From: JAPPOI01 sp028818055 | GTDB taxonomy: Bacteria; Pseudomonadota; Alphaproteobacteria; Rhodobacterales; Rhodobacteraceae | DNA length: 64,000 bases | Reading direction: 5' to 3' | Assembly (NCBI GenBank): GCA_965267405.1 | Contig: OZ253954.1 | Location: 496,001-560,000, forward strand | Shown: positions 26,718 through 34,965 of the stretch, in pieces | How the letters are laid out: each line of letters begins with the position of its first letter | How positions within the stretch are numbered: the stretch's first letter is position 1 | Position numbers and translations under genes: made by a program | The notes under the pieces: generated by a model | What the model saw: the letters and a program-made list of their open reading frames with translations, nothing else | Database searches by the model: none | What the model was told of the DNA's origin: nothing

Positions 26718-26732
26718 TTAAGTTGACATTAA
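26718..26732. promoter_or_regulatory. CtrA consensus site (TTAA-N7-TTAA)
   Basis: An exact TTAA-N7-TTAA lies upstream of olsB and over the stop codon of the DUF3553 gene, next to chpT, whose product phosphorylates CtrA. A further TTAA six bases before makes a TTAAGCTTAA palindrome, and a TTGACA/TGTCAA inverted repeat overlaps it. Sites of this form are rare at this GC content, but no promoter position is proven. Confidence 0.4.
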
Positions 26733-26914
26733 TTTGTGTCAATTACTGGGAGCAAATTCACTTTTGTTCCGTCGATCACGACTTTGCCAGCATCAGGGAA
26801 GTTTACCGTGACACGACCATTGATATTCGACTGGACCTGGCCGGTGCCCCACTCGGGCTTTTCGGGGTGTTGTACAAGCATTCCCGGCTCAAGAAGGGAC
26901 GTAAAATCGGACAT
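26729..26914 (-). CDS. DUF3553 domain protein
   Basis: The protein has 61 residues. GMLVQHPEKPEWGTGQVQS followed by INGRVTVNFPDAGKVVID is a small SH3-like beta barrel typical of DUF3553. This domain also occurs fused to UvrD-type helicases, which suggests binding of protein or nucleic acid, but stand-alone copies are uncharacterised. It is divergent from chpT; the 34-base gap must contain both start regions. Downstream lies olsB. Confidence 0.8.
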   Translation of the reverse strand: MSDFTSLLEPGMLVQHPEKPEWGTGQVQSNINGRVTVNFPDAGKVVIDGTKVNLLPVIDTN

Positions 26915-26948
26915 AGCACTTCCGTCTCACAGAACTGGGTGACGTGCA

Positions 26949-27542
26949 ATGAATGGAAATGATCTAACTGCGCTAATCGGATCGCGTATTTGCCACGACT
27001 TGATCAGCCCGCTTGGCGCGATCGGAAACGGCGTCGAGCTTCTTTCATTATCAGGTATGGGTGCGACGCCAGAAATGGCCTTGATCGCTGAATCGATCGA
27101 GAATGCAAACGCACGCATCCGGTTCTTTCGAATTGCATTTGGCGCCGCAGCGCAAAGCGTACAAATCGGAGCAGCTGAAAACGCTTCGATCATTCGCGAC
27201 ATGTTCAAGAACGCGCGCACACGCGTCACCTGGGATGTAGACGGGTCACAGGAACGCGCCGAAGTTAAGTTGGCCTTTCTAATGATCCTGTGTCTTGAAG
27301 ATACTCTACCGAGAGGCGGCGAAATAAGCGTTTCGAAAAACGGTGCGCATTGGAAACTGGACGCCAAAGGAGAACAACTGCGCGAGCGTTCAGAGCTATG
27401 GTCGTTAGTAAACCAAGCAAACACACACGCGCACGTCGCAGCGTCAGACGTCCATTTCGCTTTGGTACATGATGCCGCCCAAGGTGCCGACAGACAGGTC
27501 GCCACCTTCATTGGCGAAGATATGGCGACCGTCAGCTTCTGA
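26949..27542 (+). CDS. chpT: Histidine phosphotransferase ChpT
   Basis: This 197-residue phosphotransfer protein relays phosphate from the hybrid kinase CckA to CtrA and CpdR. The N-terminal helix with the phosphorylated histidine, H16 in SRICHDLISPLGAIGNGVEL, is diagnostic; the following ANARIRFFRIAFGAA belongs to the dimerising hairpin. The C-terminal part is a degenerate ATPase-like fold that lacks ATP-binding motifs. In roseobacters the pathway controls motility, gene transfer agents and quorum-linked traits. Its end overlaps the end of proA by 11 bases, convergent. Confidence 0.93.
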   Translation: MNGNDLTALIGSRICHDLISPLGAIGNGVELLSLSGMGATPEMALIAESIENANARIRFFRIAFGAAAQSVQIGAAENASIIRDMFKNARTRVTWDVDGSQERAEVKLAFLMILCLEDTLPRGGEISVSKNGAHWKLDAKGEQLRERSELWSLVNQANTHAHVAASDVHFALVHDAAQGADRQVATFIGEDMATVSF

Positions 27543-28797
27543 GGGTTCCGTCCCCGGTGACCAAGTATTTGAAGCTGGTGAGTTGAACCGCACCCACAGG
27601 ACCGCGCGCGTGCATTTTGCCTGTCGCGATACCGATCTCGGCACCCATTCCAAATTCACCGCCATCAGCAAACTGTGTGGACGCATTGTGCATCAAAATC
27701 GCACTATCAAGACGCTCGAAAAAGTGCGCCGCTGTGTTCGCGTCCTCGGTGATGATGCAGTCGGTATGATCGGACCCGAACTTGCGAATATGAGAAATCG
27801 CCTCCTCGACGTCTGAAACCGTCCGTGCCGCGATGATCATTTCGAGGTATTCGCGGCCCCAGTCGTCATCATTAGCTTCAACAACGCCCTCGATTGATCG
27901 AACAGCAGCGTCGCCTCGAACTTCAACTCCAGCAGCCAAGAGCGCGTCAATAACGGCGCTGCCGACTGTCTCCATGGCGTCTTCGTGGATCAGAAGGCAT
28001 TCAGCTGCACCGCAGATCCCGGTGCGACGTGTTTTGGCGTTCAACACAACCTCAACCGCCTTGGTGAGGTCCGCATCTTTATCAAGATAAATGTGAACGA
28101 TGCCCTCCAAATGAGCGAACACAGGCACGCGAGCCTCGCGCTGCACCAACCCAACAAGGCCCTTGCCGCCGCGGGGAACGATGACGTCGATTGAGTCAGT
28201 CATGGTCAGCATTTCGCTGACCGCTTCGCGATCGCGGGTTGGCACACGCTGGATGGCATCTTCGGGCAACCCAGCTGCCTTCAAGCCATCAACCAGGCAA
28301 TCGTGGATGGCCCCGGATGAATGAAAACTTTCGGACCCACCTCGCAAGATTACGGCGTTGCCAGCTTTCAAGCACAGGGCACCTGCATCCGCCGTGACGT
28401 TCGGACGACTTTCATAAATGACCCCAATGACGCCAAGCGGCGTGCGAACGCGTTTGATATGCAGACCGCTTGGGCGATCCCATTCTTCCATGACCTGACC
28501 GACCGAATCATCCTGACCGGCGACCGCGCGCAGTCCGTCGCAAATGCCCTGCACGCGTGCTTCATCCAGCATCAGTCGATCCAGCATCGCCGCGCTCAGG
28601 CCTTTTTCGCGACCAAACTCCATATCTTTGGCGTTTGCCTCGATGATCTCGGCGCGCCGCTGCCAAACCGCGTCAGCGGCCGCATTAAGGGCTTTGGTCT
28701 TCGCGTCAGCATCAGCAAAAGCAAGCTCGGCCGCTGCCGCACGGGCCTTTTGGCCGATGTCCTGCATAACCGCTTGAATATCCATTCCGTCTTTCAT
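27532..28797 (-). CDS. proA: Gamma-glutamyl phosphate reductase
   Basis: This NADPH-dependent enzyme reduces glutamyl-5-phosphate to glutamate semialdehyde in proline synthesis. The 421 residues include VIYESRPNVTADAGALCLK, GNAVILRGGSE, the catalytic cysteine in RRTGICGAAECLL and ENDDDWG-like C-terminal residues. It follows proB after 22 bases on the same strand, so the two proline genes are together. The start is supported by an AGAAG; an ATG four codons further on is possible. Confidence 0.96.
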   Translation of the reverse strand: MKDGMDIQAVMQDIGQKARAAAAELAFADADAKTKALNAAADAVWQRRAEIIEANAKDMEFGREKGLSAAMLDRLMLDEARVQGICDGLRAVAGQDDSVGQVMEEWDRPSGLHIKRVRTPLGVIGVIYESRPNVTADAGALCLKAGNAVILRGGSESFHSSGAIHDCLVDGLKAAGLPEDAIQRVPTRDREAVSEMLTMTDSIDVIVPRGGKGLVGLVQREARVPVFAHLEGIVHIYLDKDADLTKAVEVVLNAKTRRTGICGAAECLLIHEDAMETVGSAVIDALLAAGVEVRGDAAVRSIEGVVEANDDDWGREYLEMIIAARTVSDVEEAISHIRKFGSDHTDCIITEDANTAAHFFERLDSAILMHNASTQFADGGEFGMGAEIGIATGKMHARGPVGAVQLTSFKYLVTGDGTLRS

Positions 28798-28819
28798 TCG
28801 ACTTCTCTCACTTCGCTCG

Positions 28820-29923
28820 TCAGCTCATCGACAGGTCATCGCGGTGCACAAGCGCCGCACGGCCCGGATAGCCCAAAATCTCTTCAATATCGCCACTGCG
28901 GACACCTTTGATCGCGGCAGCTTCTGCGGCGGTGTACCTAGTCAGCCCCATACCAAGTCGCGCACCACCTGCTGACACTATCGCAACAGGGTCGCCGCGT
29001 CCAAATGCACCGGAAACCGAAGCAACCCCGGCAGGCAAAAGCGACTTGCCCGATGACAGCGCGCTAACTGCGCCATCATCGATTACAATTTCACCCTTGG
29101 GTTTCATTGCGCCAATCCAGCGCTTCCGCGCTGCCTGAGGGTCAGTGTTGGCGACGAACCAGGTACAAGGCTCATCGTTTTCGATACGCTTCAGTGGGTT
29201 ATCCGGCGCTCCTAAAGCAATGACCATTGATGCACCGCCTGACATTGCTGTCTTTGCAGCCATGAGCTTCGTCTTCATGCCGCCTTTTGAAAGGCCGGTG
29301 CCTGCGTCACCCGCGTGCGCTTCAATCTCGGGCGTGATGCGTTCGATCACATCATAGCGTTCTGCACCGGCATCTTCCTTGGGGTTCCCGGAATAAAACC
29401 CGTCGACATCAGACAATAGTACCAGCACATCAGCGCCAATCGTCACCGCGATTTGAGCACCTAAACGATCATTGTCGCCATAACGGATCTCGTCTGTTGC
29501 GACAGTGTCATTTTCATTCACAATCGGCACAACACCCATCGAAAGTAGCTGCTCAAGTGTTGCACGGCTGTTCAAATATCGGCGTCGGTTGGCGCTGTCT
29601 TCAAGGGTCACCAAGACTTGCGCAGTGGAAATACCGAACGGTTCCAACGCTTCTTCGTAGGCACGCGCAAGTTTGATCTGGCCGACCGCCGCAGCGGCTT
29701 GCGATTGTTCAAGTGACAGTGCGCCATCCGGCATCGACATCGCCGCCCGGCCCAGCGCAATGGACCCCGACGATACCAAAACGACGGCGACGCCGCGTTT
29801 GCGGAGCCGTGCGACATCAGATGCAAGCGTTGCCAACCAACTCCGACGCAAGCGCCCGTCTTCGACAAGCAAAGCTGAGCCGATTTTGACAACAACGCGT
29901 TTGGCTGAACTTAGGGACGCCAT
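28820..29923 (-). CDS. proB: Glutamate 5-kinase
   Basis: This enzyme phosphorylates glutamate for proline synthesis and is normally inhibited by proline. Its 367 residues combine an amino acid kinase domain (RVVVKIGSALL, SSGSIALGR, NENDTVATDEIRYGDNDRLGA, GTGLSKGGMKTKL) and a C-terminal PUA domain (KGEIVIDDGAVSAL onwards). Its start lies inside obgE by 13 bases, so it is translationally coupled to the GTPase gene. Confidence 0.96.
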   Translation of the reverse strand: MASLSSAKRVVVKIGSALLVEDGRLRRSWLATLASDVARLRKRGVAVVLVSSGSIALGRAAMSMPDGALSLEQSQAAAAVGQIKLARAYEEALEPFGISTAQVLVTLEDSANRRRYLNSRATLEQLLSMGVVPIVNENDTVATDEIRYGDNDRLGAQIAVTIGADVLVLLSDVDGFYSGNPKEDAGAERYDVIERITPEIEAHAGDAGTGLSKGGMKTKLMAAKTAMSGGASMVIALGAPDNPLKRIENDEPCTWFVANTDPQAARKRWIGAMKPKGEIVIDDGAVSALSSGKSLLPAGVASVSGAFGRGDPVAIVSAGGARLGMGLTRYTAAEAAAIKGVRSGDIEEILGYPGRAALVHRDDLSMS

Positions 29924-30945
29924 GGCGCAGGATCCTCGGTTTCAGCACGCTGGCGAAGCCGGTCTTCATTGATTTCCGCACGAACGGCGCGCAGAACATC
30001 CGTCAATCCTTCGCGGCTGACCCCACTCATCAACATCACTGGCCCGGCCACAGCTTCCAGTTCTGCTTTCTTTTCAGCACGTTCGTCTTCGTCCAGCGCA
30101 TCGATTTTGTTCAGCGCGGTAATTCTGGGTTTCTGCGCCAACTCGCCGCCATAGGCATCAAGTTCACCAATGATTGTCTGCCAATCGGCCGCCACATCTT
30201 CCGATGTGCCATCGACCAAGTGGAGAAGCACCGAGCAACGTTCGACGTGACCAAGGAACCGGTCGCCAATTCCTCGACCTTCGCTCGCACCTTCGATCAA
30301 GCCAGGTATGTCGGCCATGACGAATTCAGCATCGTCCACACCGACAACACCCAAGTTCGGGTGAAGCGTCGTGAACGGATAATCCGCAATCTTGGGCCGC
30401 GCGTTCGAGGTCGCAGCAAGGAATGTCGACTTCCCCGCGTTCGGAAGCCCAAGAAGTCCGGCATCGGCGATCAACTTCAAACGCAGCCAAATCTCGCGTT
30501 CTACGCCCGGCTGACCCGGGTTGGCGTGGCGCGGAGCTTGGTTCGTTGAAGATTTGAAGTGAAGGTTTCCGAAGCCGCCGTTACCGCCCTTGGCGAGAAG
30601 CACCCGCTCGCCCACCTCCGTCAAGTCGGCCAGAACCGTTTCTTCATCTTCGTCGAGGATCTCGGTCCCGACAGGCACCTTCAGGACAATATCATCACCG
30701 TCCTTGCCAGTTCTTTGCCGGCCCATTCCATGTTGGCCATTTTTTGCAAAGAAATGCTGCTGATAGCGGAAATCGATCAGAGTATTCAGGCCATCGACCG
30801 CCTCGGCAAAGACACTGCCACCTGTCCCGCCATCGCCGCCATCGGGTCCGCCATATTCGATATACTTTTCGCGCCGGAAGCTGACACAGCCGGTTCCACC
30901 ACTACCTGAGCGGATTGTTACACGTGCTAGGTCCAGAAATTTCAC
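29911..30945 (-). CDS. obgE: GTPase ObgE/CgtA
   Basis: This essential 344-residue GTPase acts in 50S ribosome assembly and stress signalling. The N-terminal Obg domain, glycine-rich, runs from MKFLDLARVTIRSGSGGTG to about residue 160; the GTPase has GLPNAGKST (P-loop), TTLHPNLGVV (switch I) and DIPGLIEGAS (G3). The C-terminal Obg extension is short. It overlaps its upstream GNAT gene by four bases and proB by 13, forming a long minus-strand operon with rpmA-rplU further up. Confidence 0.97.
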   Translation of the reverse strand: MKFLDLARVTIRSGSGGTGCVSFRREKYIEYGGPDGGDGGTGGSVFAEAVDGLNTLIDFRYQQHFFAKNGQHGMGRQRTGKDGDDIVLKVPVGTEILDEDEETVLADLTEVGERVLLAKGGNGGFGNLHFKSSTNQAPRHANPGQPGVEREIWLRLKLIADAGLLGLPNAGKSTFLAATSNARPKIADYPFTTLHPNLGVVGVDDAEFVMADIPGLIEGASEGRGIGDRFLGHVERCSVLLHLVDGTSEDVAADWQTIIGELDAYGGELAQKPRITALNKIDALDEDERAEKKAELEAVAGPVMLMSGVSREGLTDVLRAVRAEINEDRLRQRAETEDPAPWRP

Positions 30946-31973
30946 AACGGCACCTTAAGGTTATCTCGGTGAAGGGCGTAGGTGATCACGGGCGCAGGCT
31001 CAACCCTTGCTTTTGATCTTCCCATTGAAATGCCGGTTTCTACGAAGCCTGCCTTGCGCAAAACAGATCCGCTGTTTGGGTTATCTTCAAAGTGATCGGC
31101 AACCAAACAATTGACCGGTAATCGGTCGAATAGCTCTGGAAGAAATGCTTGCAAAGCCTCAGTCATAAGGCCCTTGCCCCAAAGCTCTTGTGAAAGGAAG
31201 TACCCCAATCCGACCGGAGAGCCTCCACACCCGATTGTTCCAGCAAACTTGCCTTCATGCACGATGGCCAATGTGAAGCCCGGCAACCCTTTCCACGTCA
31301 TTTTCGGTATCATGGCACGGATGTCAGTTGTTTCCATGCCAGCCGTGAACCGAAGCAGGTTTCTGGCCACACTTGGTGTCAGTGACGCGGCAAATTCCGC
31401 CGCATCTGCCTCTTGTACAGGTCGCAGCGTCAGTCGGTCGCTCTCAATGTGAAAGTCCATTCGCGCGCGCCAATCTGCGCGGGTCAGAACGACGTCGGTT
31501 CCCGGAACTTCCTGAGACAGCGATTTTGCAAATCTCGCACTACGCCCAACTTCCTTGAAGCCTAGCGCGGATAGCACGCGTTGCGACCTGTGGTTATCGT
31601 CGTAGTAACCGGAAACAAGATCGCCGGACTTTGGGTCCGAGAACCAATGGTCGATAACTGCATGTGCAGCCTCGAACCCGTATCCCTTTCGACACGCCGG
31701 CCGCGCGAGCCAATACCCAAGCTCTTCATCCAAACCAACAAGCCCGATCAGACCATCGTCATTTTCGATGGCCCAGATTGGGAGACATTCACTCTTAACC
31801 CGCTCAAGGAACTCATGCGCGTCGCTTAATCCATAAGGATAAGGAACGCGTCCAAGCCATCGGCTGACGTCATAATTTCCGACACCATCCACAATGGCAT
31901 CAGCGTCTTTTTCTGTGAGGGGCCGAAGGGTAAGCCGCGGCGTCCTCAATGTGGGAAGCGCCGCGGAATACAT
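30942..31973 (-). CDS. Tandem GNAT acetyltransferase (two RimJ/RimL-type domains)
   Basis: The 343 residues contain two complete GNAT domains. The first (about 1-165) starts LRTPRLTLRPLTEKDADAI; the second (about 172-330) starts IESDRLTLRPVQEADAAEF. Each has a domain-ending RVLSALGFKEVGRS or SVLRKAGFVETGIS. Acetyl-CoA dependent acylation of a protein N-terminus is the common role of this subgroup, but the target here is unknown. A stand-alone single-domain GNAT stands just upstream (three-base gap), so three related domains lie between rpmA and obgE. Confidence 0.85.
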   Translation of the reverse strand: MYSAALPTLRTPRLTLRPLTEKDADAIVDGVGNYDVSRWLGRVPYPYGLSDAHEFLERVKSECLPIWAIENDDGLIGLVGLDEELGYWLARPACRKGYGFEAAHAVIDHWFSDPKSGDLVSGYYDDNHRSQRVLSALGFKEVGRSARFAKSLSQEVPGTDVVLTRADWRARMDFHIESDRLTLRPVQEADAAEFAASLTPSVARNLLRFTAGMETTDIRAMIPKMTWKGLPGFTLAIVHEGKFAGTIGCGGSPVGLGYFLSQELWGKGLMTEALQAFLPELFDRLPVNCLVADHFEDNPNSGSVLRKAGFVETGISMGRSKARVEPAPVITYALHRDNLKVPL

Positions 31974-31976
31974 GTG

Positions 31977-32519
31977 TTAGCCGTCCAAGCGCTTCAGATA
32001 GGTCCAGGTCGGCACCGGGGTCTCGCGGGCAACCGAAAACGCCTCGGCATCGCCAAGATACTCAAATCCGGTGTTGGTGAGCACGCGTGCCGAAGCAGGG
32101 TTATCCTGAAAAACGCTGGCAAACATCGTGGTATCGTTATGGGGGTTTGCGTTGACCAAACCGGACACCGCTTCAGACGCCAGTCCGGTATTCCAAAACG
32201 CAGGAACGACCCAATAGCCGACCTCACTTTGTTTGCGGTCCATTTGTTCAAGGCCGATCAGGCCAAGGAATTCACCCAAACCCGAAGGTGATCCATCCAT
32301 AACCCAAATGTCTTCGGTTCGGTCTTCCGCCAGCGCAGAGCCGATAAAGGTATCAATCGCACCAGGAGGAAGAGGATGTGGGATATTGCGCGTCATCTCG
32401 GCCACGCGTTTATCGCCACCAAAGAGCTCCAAATTGCCTGCGTCTGCACGCCGAACGGGCCGCAGGATCAAACGCTCGGTTTCAACGACGGGCTGATTTA
32501 CAATCGTATCAATTTTCAC
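31977..32519 (-). CDS. GNAT family N-acetyltransferase (RimJ/RimL-type)
   Basis: The 180-residue single-domain GNAT starts VETERLILRPVRRADAGNLELF and has EVGYWVVPAFWNTGLASEAV (acetyl-CoA loop region) and SARVLTNTGFEYLGDAEAF. I chose a GTG start because AAGGAGGA stands six bases upstream, an unusually perfect ribosome site; the longer frame has no counterpart. It resembles the first domain of the neighbouring tandem protein in layout, suggesting duplication. Confidence 0.85.
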   Translation of the reverse strand: MKIDTIVNQPVVETERLILRPVRRADAGNLELFGGDKRVAEMTRNIPHPLPPGAIDTFIGSALAEDRTEDIWVMDGSPSGLGEFLGLIGLEQMDRKQSEVGYWVVPAFWNTGLASEAVSGLVNANPHNDTTMFASVFQDNPASARVLTNTGFEYLGDAEAFSVARETPVPTWTYLKRLDG

Positions 32520-32619
32520 GGGGCGTCCTCCTTTGCCTCCGTCACGACACGCCGCCCTCCTCGGCACATCAGGTAAAATTCAAGTGGGAACCGATCGACT
32601 TTCGTACAACCCGATCCCT

Positions 32620-32655
32620 AAAAGTTGAAGGGGGACCGGTTTGCACCGATCCCCC
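32620..32655 (-). terminator. Rho-independent terminator after rpmA
   Basis: An 11-bp stem (GGGGGATCGGT with ACCGGTCCCCC, one G-U pair) closes a GCAA tetraloop, followed on the minus strand by TTCAACTTTT. It lies 27 bases past the rpmA stop, so it should end or attenuate the rplU-rpmA transcript before the GNAT genes. Confidence 0.7.
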
Positions 32656-32681
32656 AAAACTTTGAGCCTATCAGGATCGGC

Positions 32682-32951
32682 TTATTCTGCTGCCTCCACC
32701 ACTGGGAGTACCGAAATAAATGTTCGGCCTTTCAGTCCTTTGTGGAACTGTACCGAACCTTCGGCTGTGGCGAAGATGGTGTGGTCTTTGCCCATACCAA
32801 CGTTCTCACCCGGCCACCATTTGGTGCCGCGCTGACGCACGATGATGTTGCCCGGAATGACGGCTTCGCCGCCGAATTTTTTCACGCCAAGGCGACGACC
32901 AGCTGAGTCGCGGCCGTTACGGCTGGAACCACCTGCTTTTTTGTGTGCCAT
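32682..32951 (-). CDS. rpmA: 50S ribosomal protein L27
   Basis: The 89-residue L27 begins AHKKAGGSSRNGRDS, the tail that reaches the peptidyl transferase centre, and lacks the cleavable N-terminal extension seen in Firmicutes. GRRLGVKKFGGEAVIPGNII and the VRQRGTKWWPGENVG core are typical. It follows rplU by six bases and has its own strong hairpin terminator downstream. Confidence 0.98.
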   Translation of the reverse strand: MAHKKAGGSSRNGRDSAGRRLGVKKFGGEAVIPGNIIVRQRGTKWWPGENVGMGKDHTIFATAEGSVQFHKGLKGRTFISVLPVVEAAE

Positions 32952-32957
32952 ATCTCG

Positions 32958-33662
32958 TTACTCCTTTTCGGCTTCAAGAGCTTTGGCTTGTTCTACCCAG
33001 CCATCGCGCTCGATCCGGCCTTTGAACGACAGTTTGTCGTCCATGTCGGCAATGTCATCTGCGTTCCATGCCGCGATTTGTGCGAACGATGTGACGCCGT
33101 TTTCGTGCAGTTTCTTCTCAAGTGCCGGGCCTACGCCGCTCAGCTTCTTGAGATCATCTGCGCCAGCAGCGGCCTTCTTCGGTGCTGCCTTCTTGGTTTC
33201 AGCCTTTGGCGCCGCCTCCTTCTTAGGAGCAGCTTTCTTTGGCTCTTCTTTCTTCGCTTCAGCCTTCTTCGCTGGCTTTTTCGCTGCTGCAGCGGCAACA
33301 GCCACGCCTGCAACCGATCCAGCACCAATGGCAGCTTTCACGCCAGATTTCTCAGCACCTTTTTCAAGAATCTCGGTGACCTTAACCAGCGTCAGTTGCT
33401 GACGGTGTCCTTTGGTGCGCTTCGACGAATGCTTCCGGCGACGCTTTACGAAGTGGATGACTTTCTCACCCTTGATCTGATCAACGACTTCGGCCTGAAC
33501 GCCTGCGCCATCGACAAGAGGCGTGCCGACAGTTGCACCAACCATCAGAACTTCGTTGAATTGAATTGTTTCGCCGGCGTCTGCTGCAAGCTTCTCCACG
33601 CGGAGCATATCTCCTGCCTGGACCCGATACTGCTTGCCACCGGTCTTCATGACCGCAAACAT
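32958..33662 (-). CDS. rplU: 50S ribosomal protein L21 with C-terminal helix-hairpin-helix extension
   Basis: The protein has 234 residues, more than twice the usual ~103. Residues 1-102 are ordinary L21 (MFAVMKTGGKQYRVQAGD, FVKRRRKHSSKRTKGHRQQL). Residues 103-168 form an Ala/Lys/Pro-rich linker (repeats of the KKAAPKK kind). Residues 169-234 hold a helix-hairpin-helix-like domain (LKKLSGVGPALEKKLHENGV). The frame is continuous; no frameshift or stop separates the parts. Extended L21s occur in Rhodobacterales, so this is not a mistake of the window, but the tail's role is not known to me. The start is MFAVMK. Confidence 0.92.
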   Translation of the reverse strand: MFAVMKTGGKQYRVQAGDMLRVEKLAADAGETIQFNEVLMVGATVGTPLVDGAGVQAEVVDQIKGEKVIHFVKRRRKHSSKRTKGHRQQLTLVKVTEILEKGAEKSGVKAAIGAGSVAGVAVAAAAAKKPAKKAEAKKEEPKKAAPKKEAAPKAETKKAAPKKAAAGADDLKKLSGVGPALEKKLHENGVTSFAQIAAWNADDIADMDDKLSFKGRIERDGWVEQAKALEAEKE

Positions 33663-33761
33663 GTGATCTTCCTTCATCTATCCGCGCTCTTCGGCCCCTT
33701 TTCAGGCGTTTTCGGCTTTCGCCGCCTCGAACTGCGCGCCCCGGTTAAGGACGTTGGTAAA

Positions 33762-33786
33762 ACATAAAAAGGCGGGTCCCCCCGCC
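33762..33786 (-). terminator. Rho-independent terminator after the DUF2059 gene
   Basis: GGCGGG and CCCGCC close a GGA loop, followed on the minus strand by TTTTTATGTTT. It lies 60 bases past the stop of the DUF2059 gene and 100 bases before rplU. It isolates the ribosomal operon; a role as leader attenuator of rplU is also possible. Confidence 0.75.
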
Positions 33787-33846
33787 GAGACCCGGCTTAT
33801 TCACCGATGACCTTACAAAGTCAAGCGTTAAGACCGCCGGTTTTTC

Positions 33847-34665
33847 TCAAAGATCTTCACTTAAAGCGAACTGCGACGCCGCAGCGCCTAATCGAAACGA
33901 AATCTCATCAAACATGGCGTTGAAACCTGCAAAAAGTGACCGATTGAGATCACGCCCCGCATCTGTTTGCGATAAATCTATGTAGAGATTGAGCTCGGCA
34001 TCTGACAAAGGGTCGTAGGCCATCCCGAAATACATATAGAGCCAGCTTTCGCTTTCTTCGCGAATGTCAGGCTCTTGTTCCCAGACTTCAGCAAGCATCT
34101 CGCCTTCTGTCATTTCAAAACCACCGCCGGCCGCAAGGCCTTGGTAAAAGGCCAGCGACGAATTCAGACCACCCGAAACGTTTTGCTCGACCAGGTCATT
34201 TTCTTCGACAAATTTTATCAAAAGCTGGTACCGTTCCGGATTGCTTTCCGGCATGGCTTGCGCCGCCGCTTCAGCGGCTCTTTCAGCATCGCTGTCCAGA
34301 AGGGCTGTGCGCGCCGTGACCTCAAGATCGATGATCCGCTTTCCCAACTCACTTTCAAAGAAATCCAGCAATGGTGTGACATCGTCGTCAGCAAGCGCTG
34401 CATCAAACTCAGCACGAAACGTCTGAGCCATTCGTTCCGAACTGTAGACAGCGTTTACGATTGGCGCCCAACCGGCAGTTCGATCGGGGAACATCGATGA
34501 GCGGATATCTTCTGCCTGCTCGGAACCTTCAATCTGCATGACGCCGATCATTTCGGGCATACCAATTGCCGCAAATAGCCGATCCAGTTCAGCTTCTGTT
34601 GCTGCCATCGCCGTTGACGACAAGATCATGAAAGCCGCGACGGCAGAGGAAAAACGATGAAGCAT
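33847..34665 (-). CDS. DUF2059 domain secreted protein
   Basis: The protein has 272 residues with a signal peptide (FSSAVAAFMILSSTAMAAT). The mature part is helical and acidic; FFESELGKRIIDLEVTARTAL and YQGLAAGGGFEMTEGEMLAEV fit DUF2059, a family of unknown function found in the periplasm. The second half repeats the FxxSxxGxxI-like helix (LYIDLSQTDAGRDLNRSLF), common in this family. It stands alone, upstream of the rplU operon terminator. Confidence 0.75.
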   Translation of the reverse strand: MLHRFSSAVAAFMILSSTAMAATEAELDRLFAAIGMPEMIGVMQIEGSEQAEDIRSSMFPDRTAGWAPIVNAVYSSERMAQTFRAEFDAALADDDVTPLLDFFESELGKRIIDLEVTARTALLDSDAERAAEAAAQAMPESNPERYQLLIKFVEENDLVEQNVSGGLNSSLAFYQGLAAGGGFEMTEGEMLAEVWEQEPDIREESESWLYMYFGMAYDPLSDAELNLYIDLSQTDAGRDLNRSLFAGFNAMFDEISFRLGAAASQFALSEDL

Positions 34666-34767
34666 AAGTGCGAAACCTGTTTAGGCGAGTGTGTGGAAGC
34701 CTTAGCCCAACTTAGTCGTCTGAATTCAAACGTCCAAGACCGCGGCCGTCGATTTACCGAAAATGGG

Positions 34768-34796
34768 TTGCGAAGACACTAAGCTTCGACTAATCC
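34768..34796 (+). promoter_or_regulatory. Likely sigma-70 promoter for tRNA-Ser
   Basis: TTGCGA and TAATCC are separated by 17 bases, and the TAATCC ends 19 bases before the mature tRNA. The match is by eye and only moderate. Confidence 0.4.
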
Positions 34797-34815
34797 GCAC
34801 GCCCAGACCCTTCGC

Positions 34816-34905
34816 GGAGAGGTGCCGGAGTGGTCGAACGGGGCGGATTCGAAATCCGTTGTGCCTGCAAGGGTACCCAGGGTTCGAATCCCTGTCTCTC
34901 CGCCA
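34816..34905 (+). tRNA. tRNA-Ser(CGA)
   Basis: The 90-nt type II tRNA has acceptor arms GGAGAGG and TCTCTCC, discriminator G and encoded CCA. The anticodon loop reads ATTCGAAAT, giving CGA, for UCG codons. The T arm is AGGGTTCGAATCCCT, and a long variable arm lies between. An unrelated long frame reads through it on the plus strand and was ignored. Confidence 0.95.
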
Positions 34906-34965
34906 CTTTCGCTCTTTTTTTCGTCGCAGTGGTGCCTGTTGAACTGACCGAAGCGTTAGCCCGAT

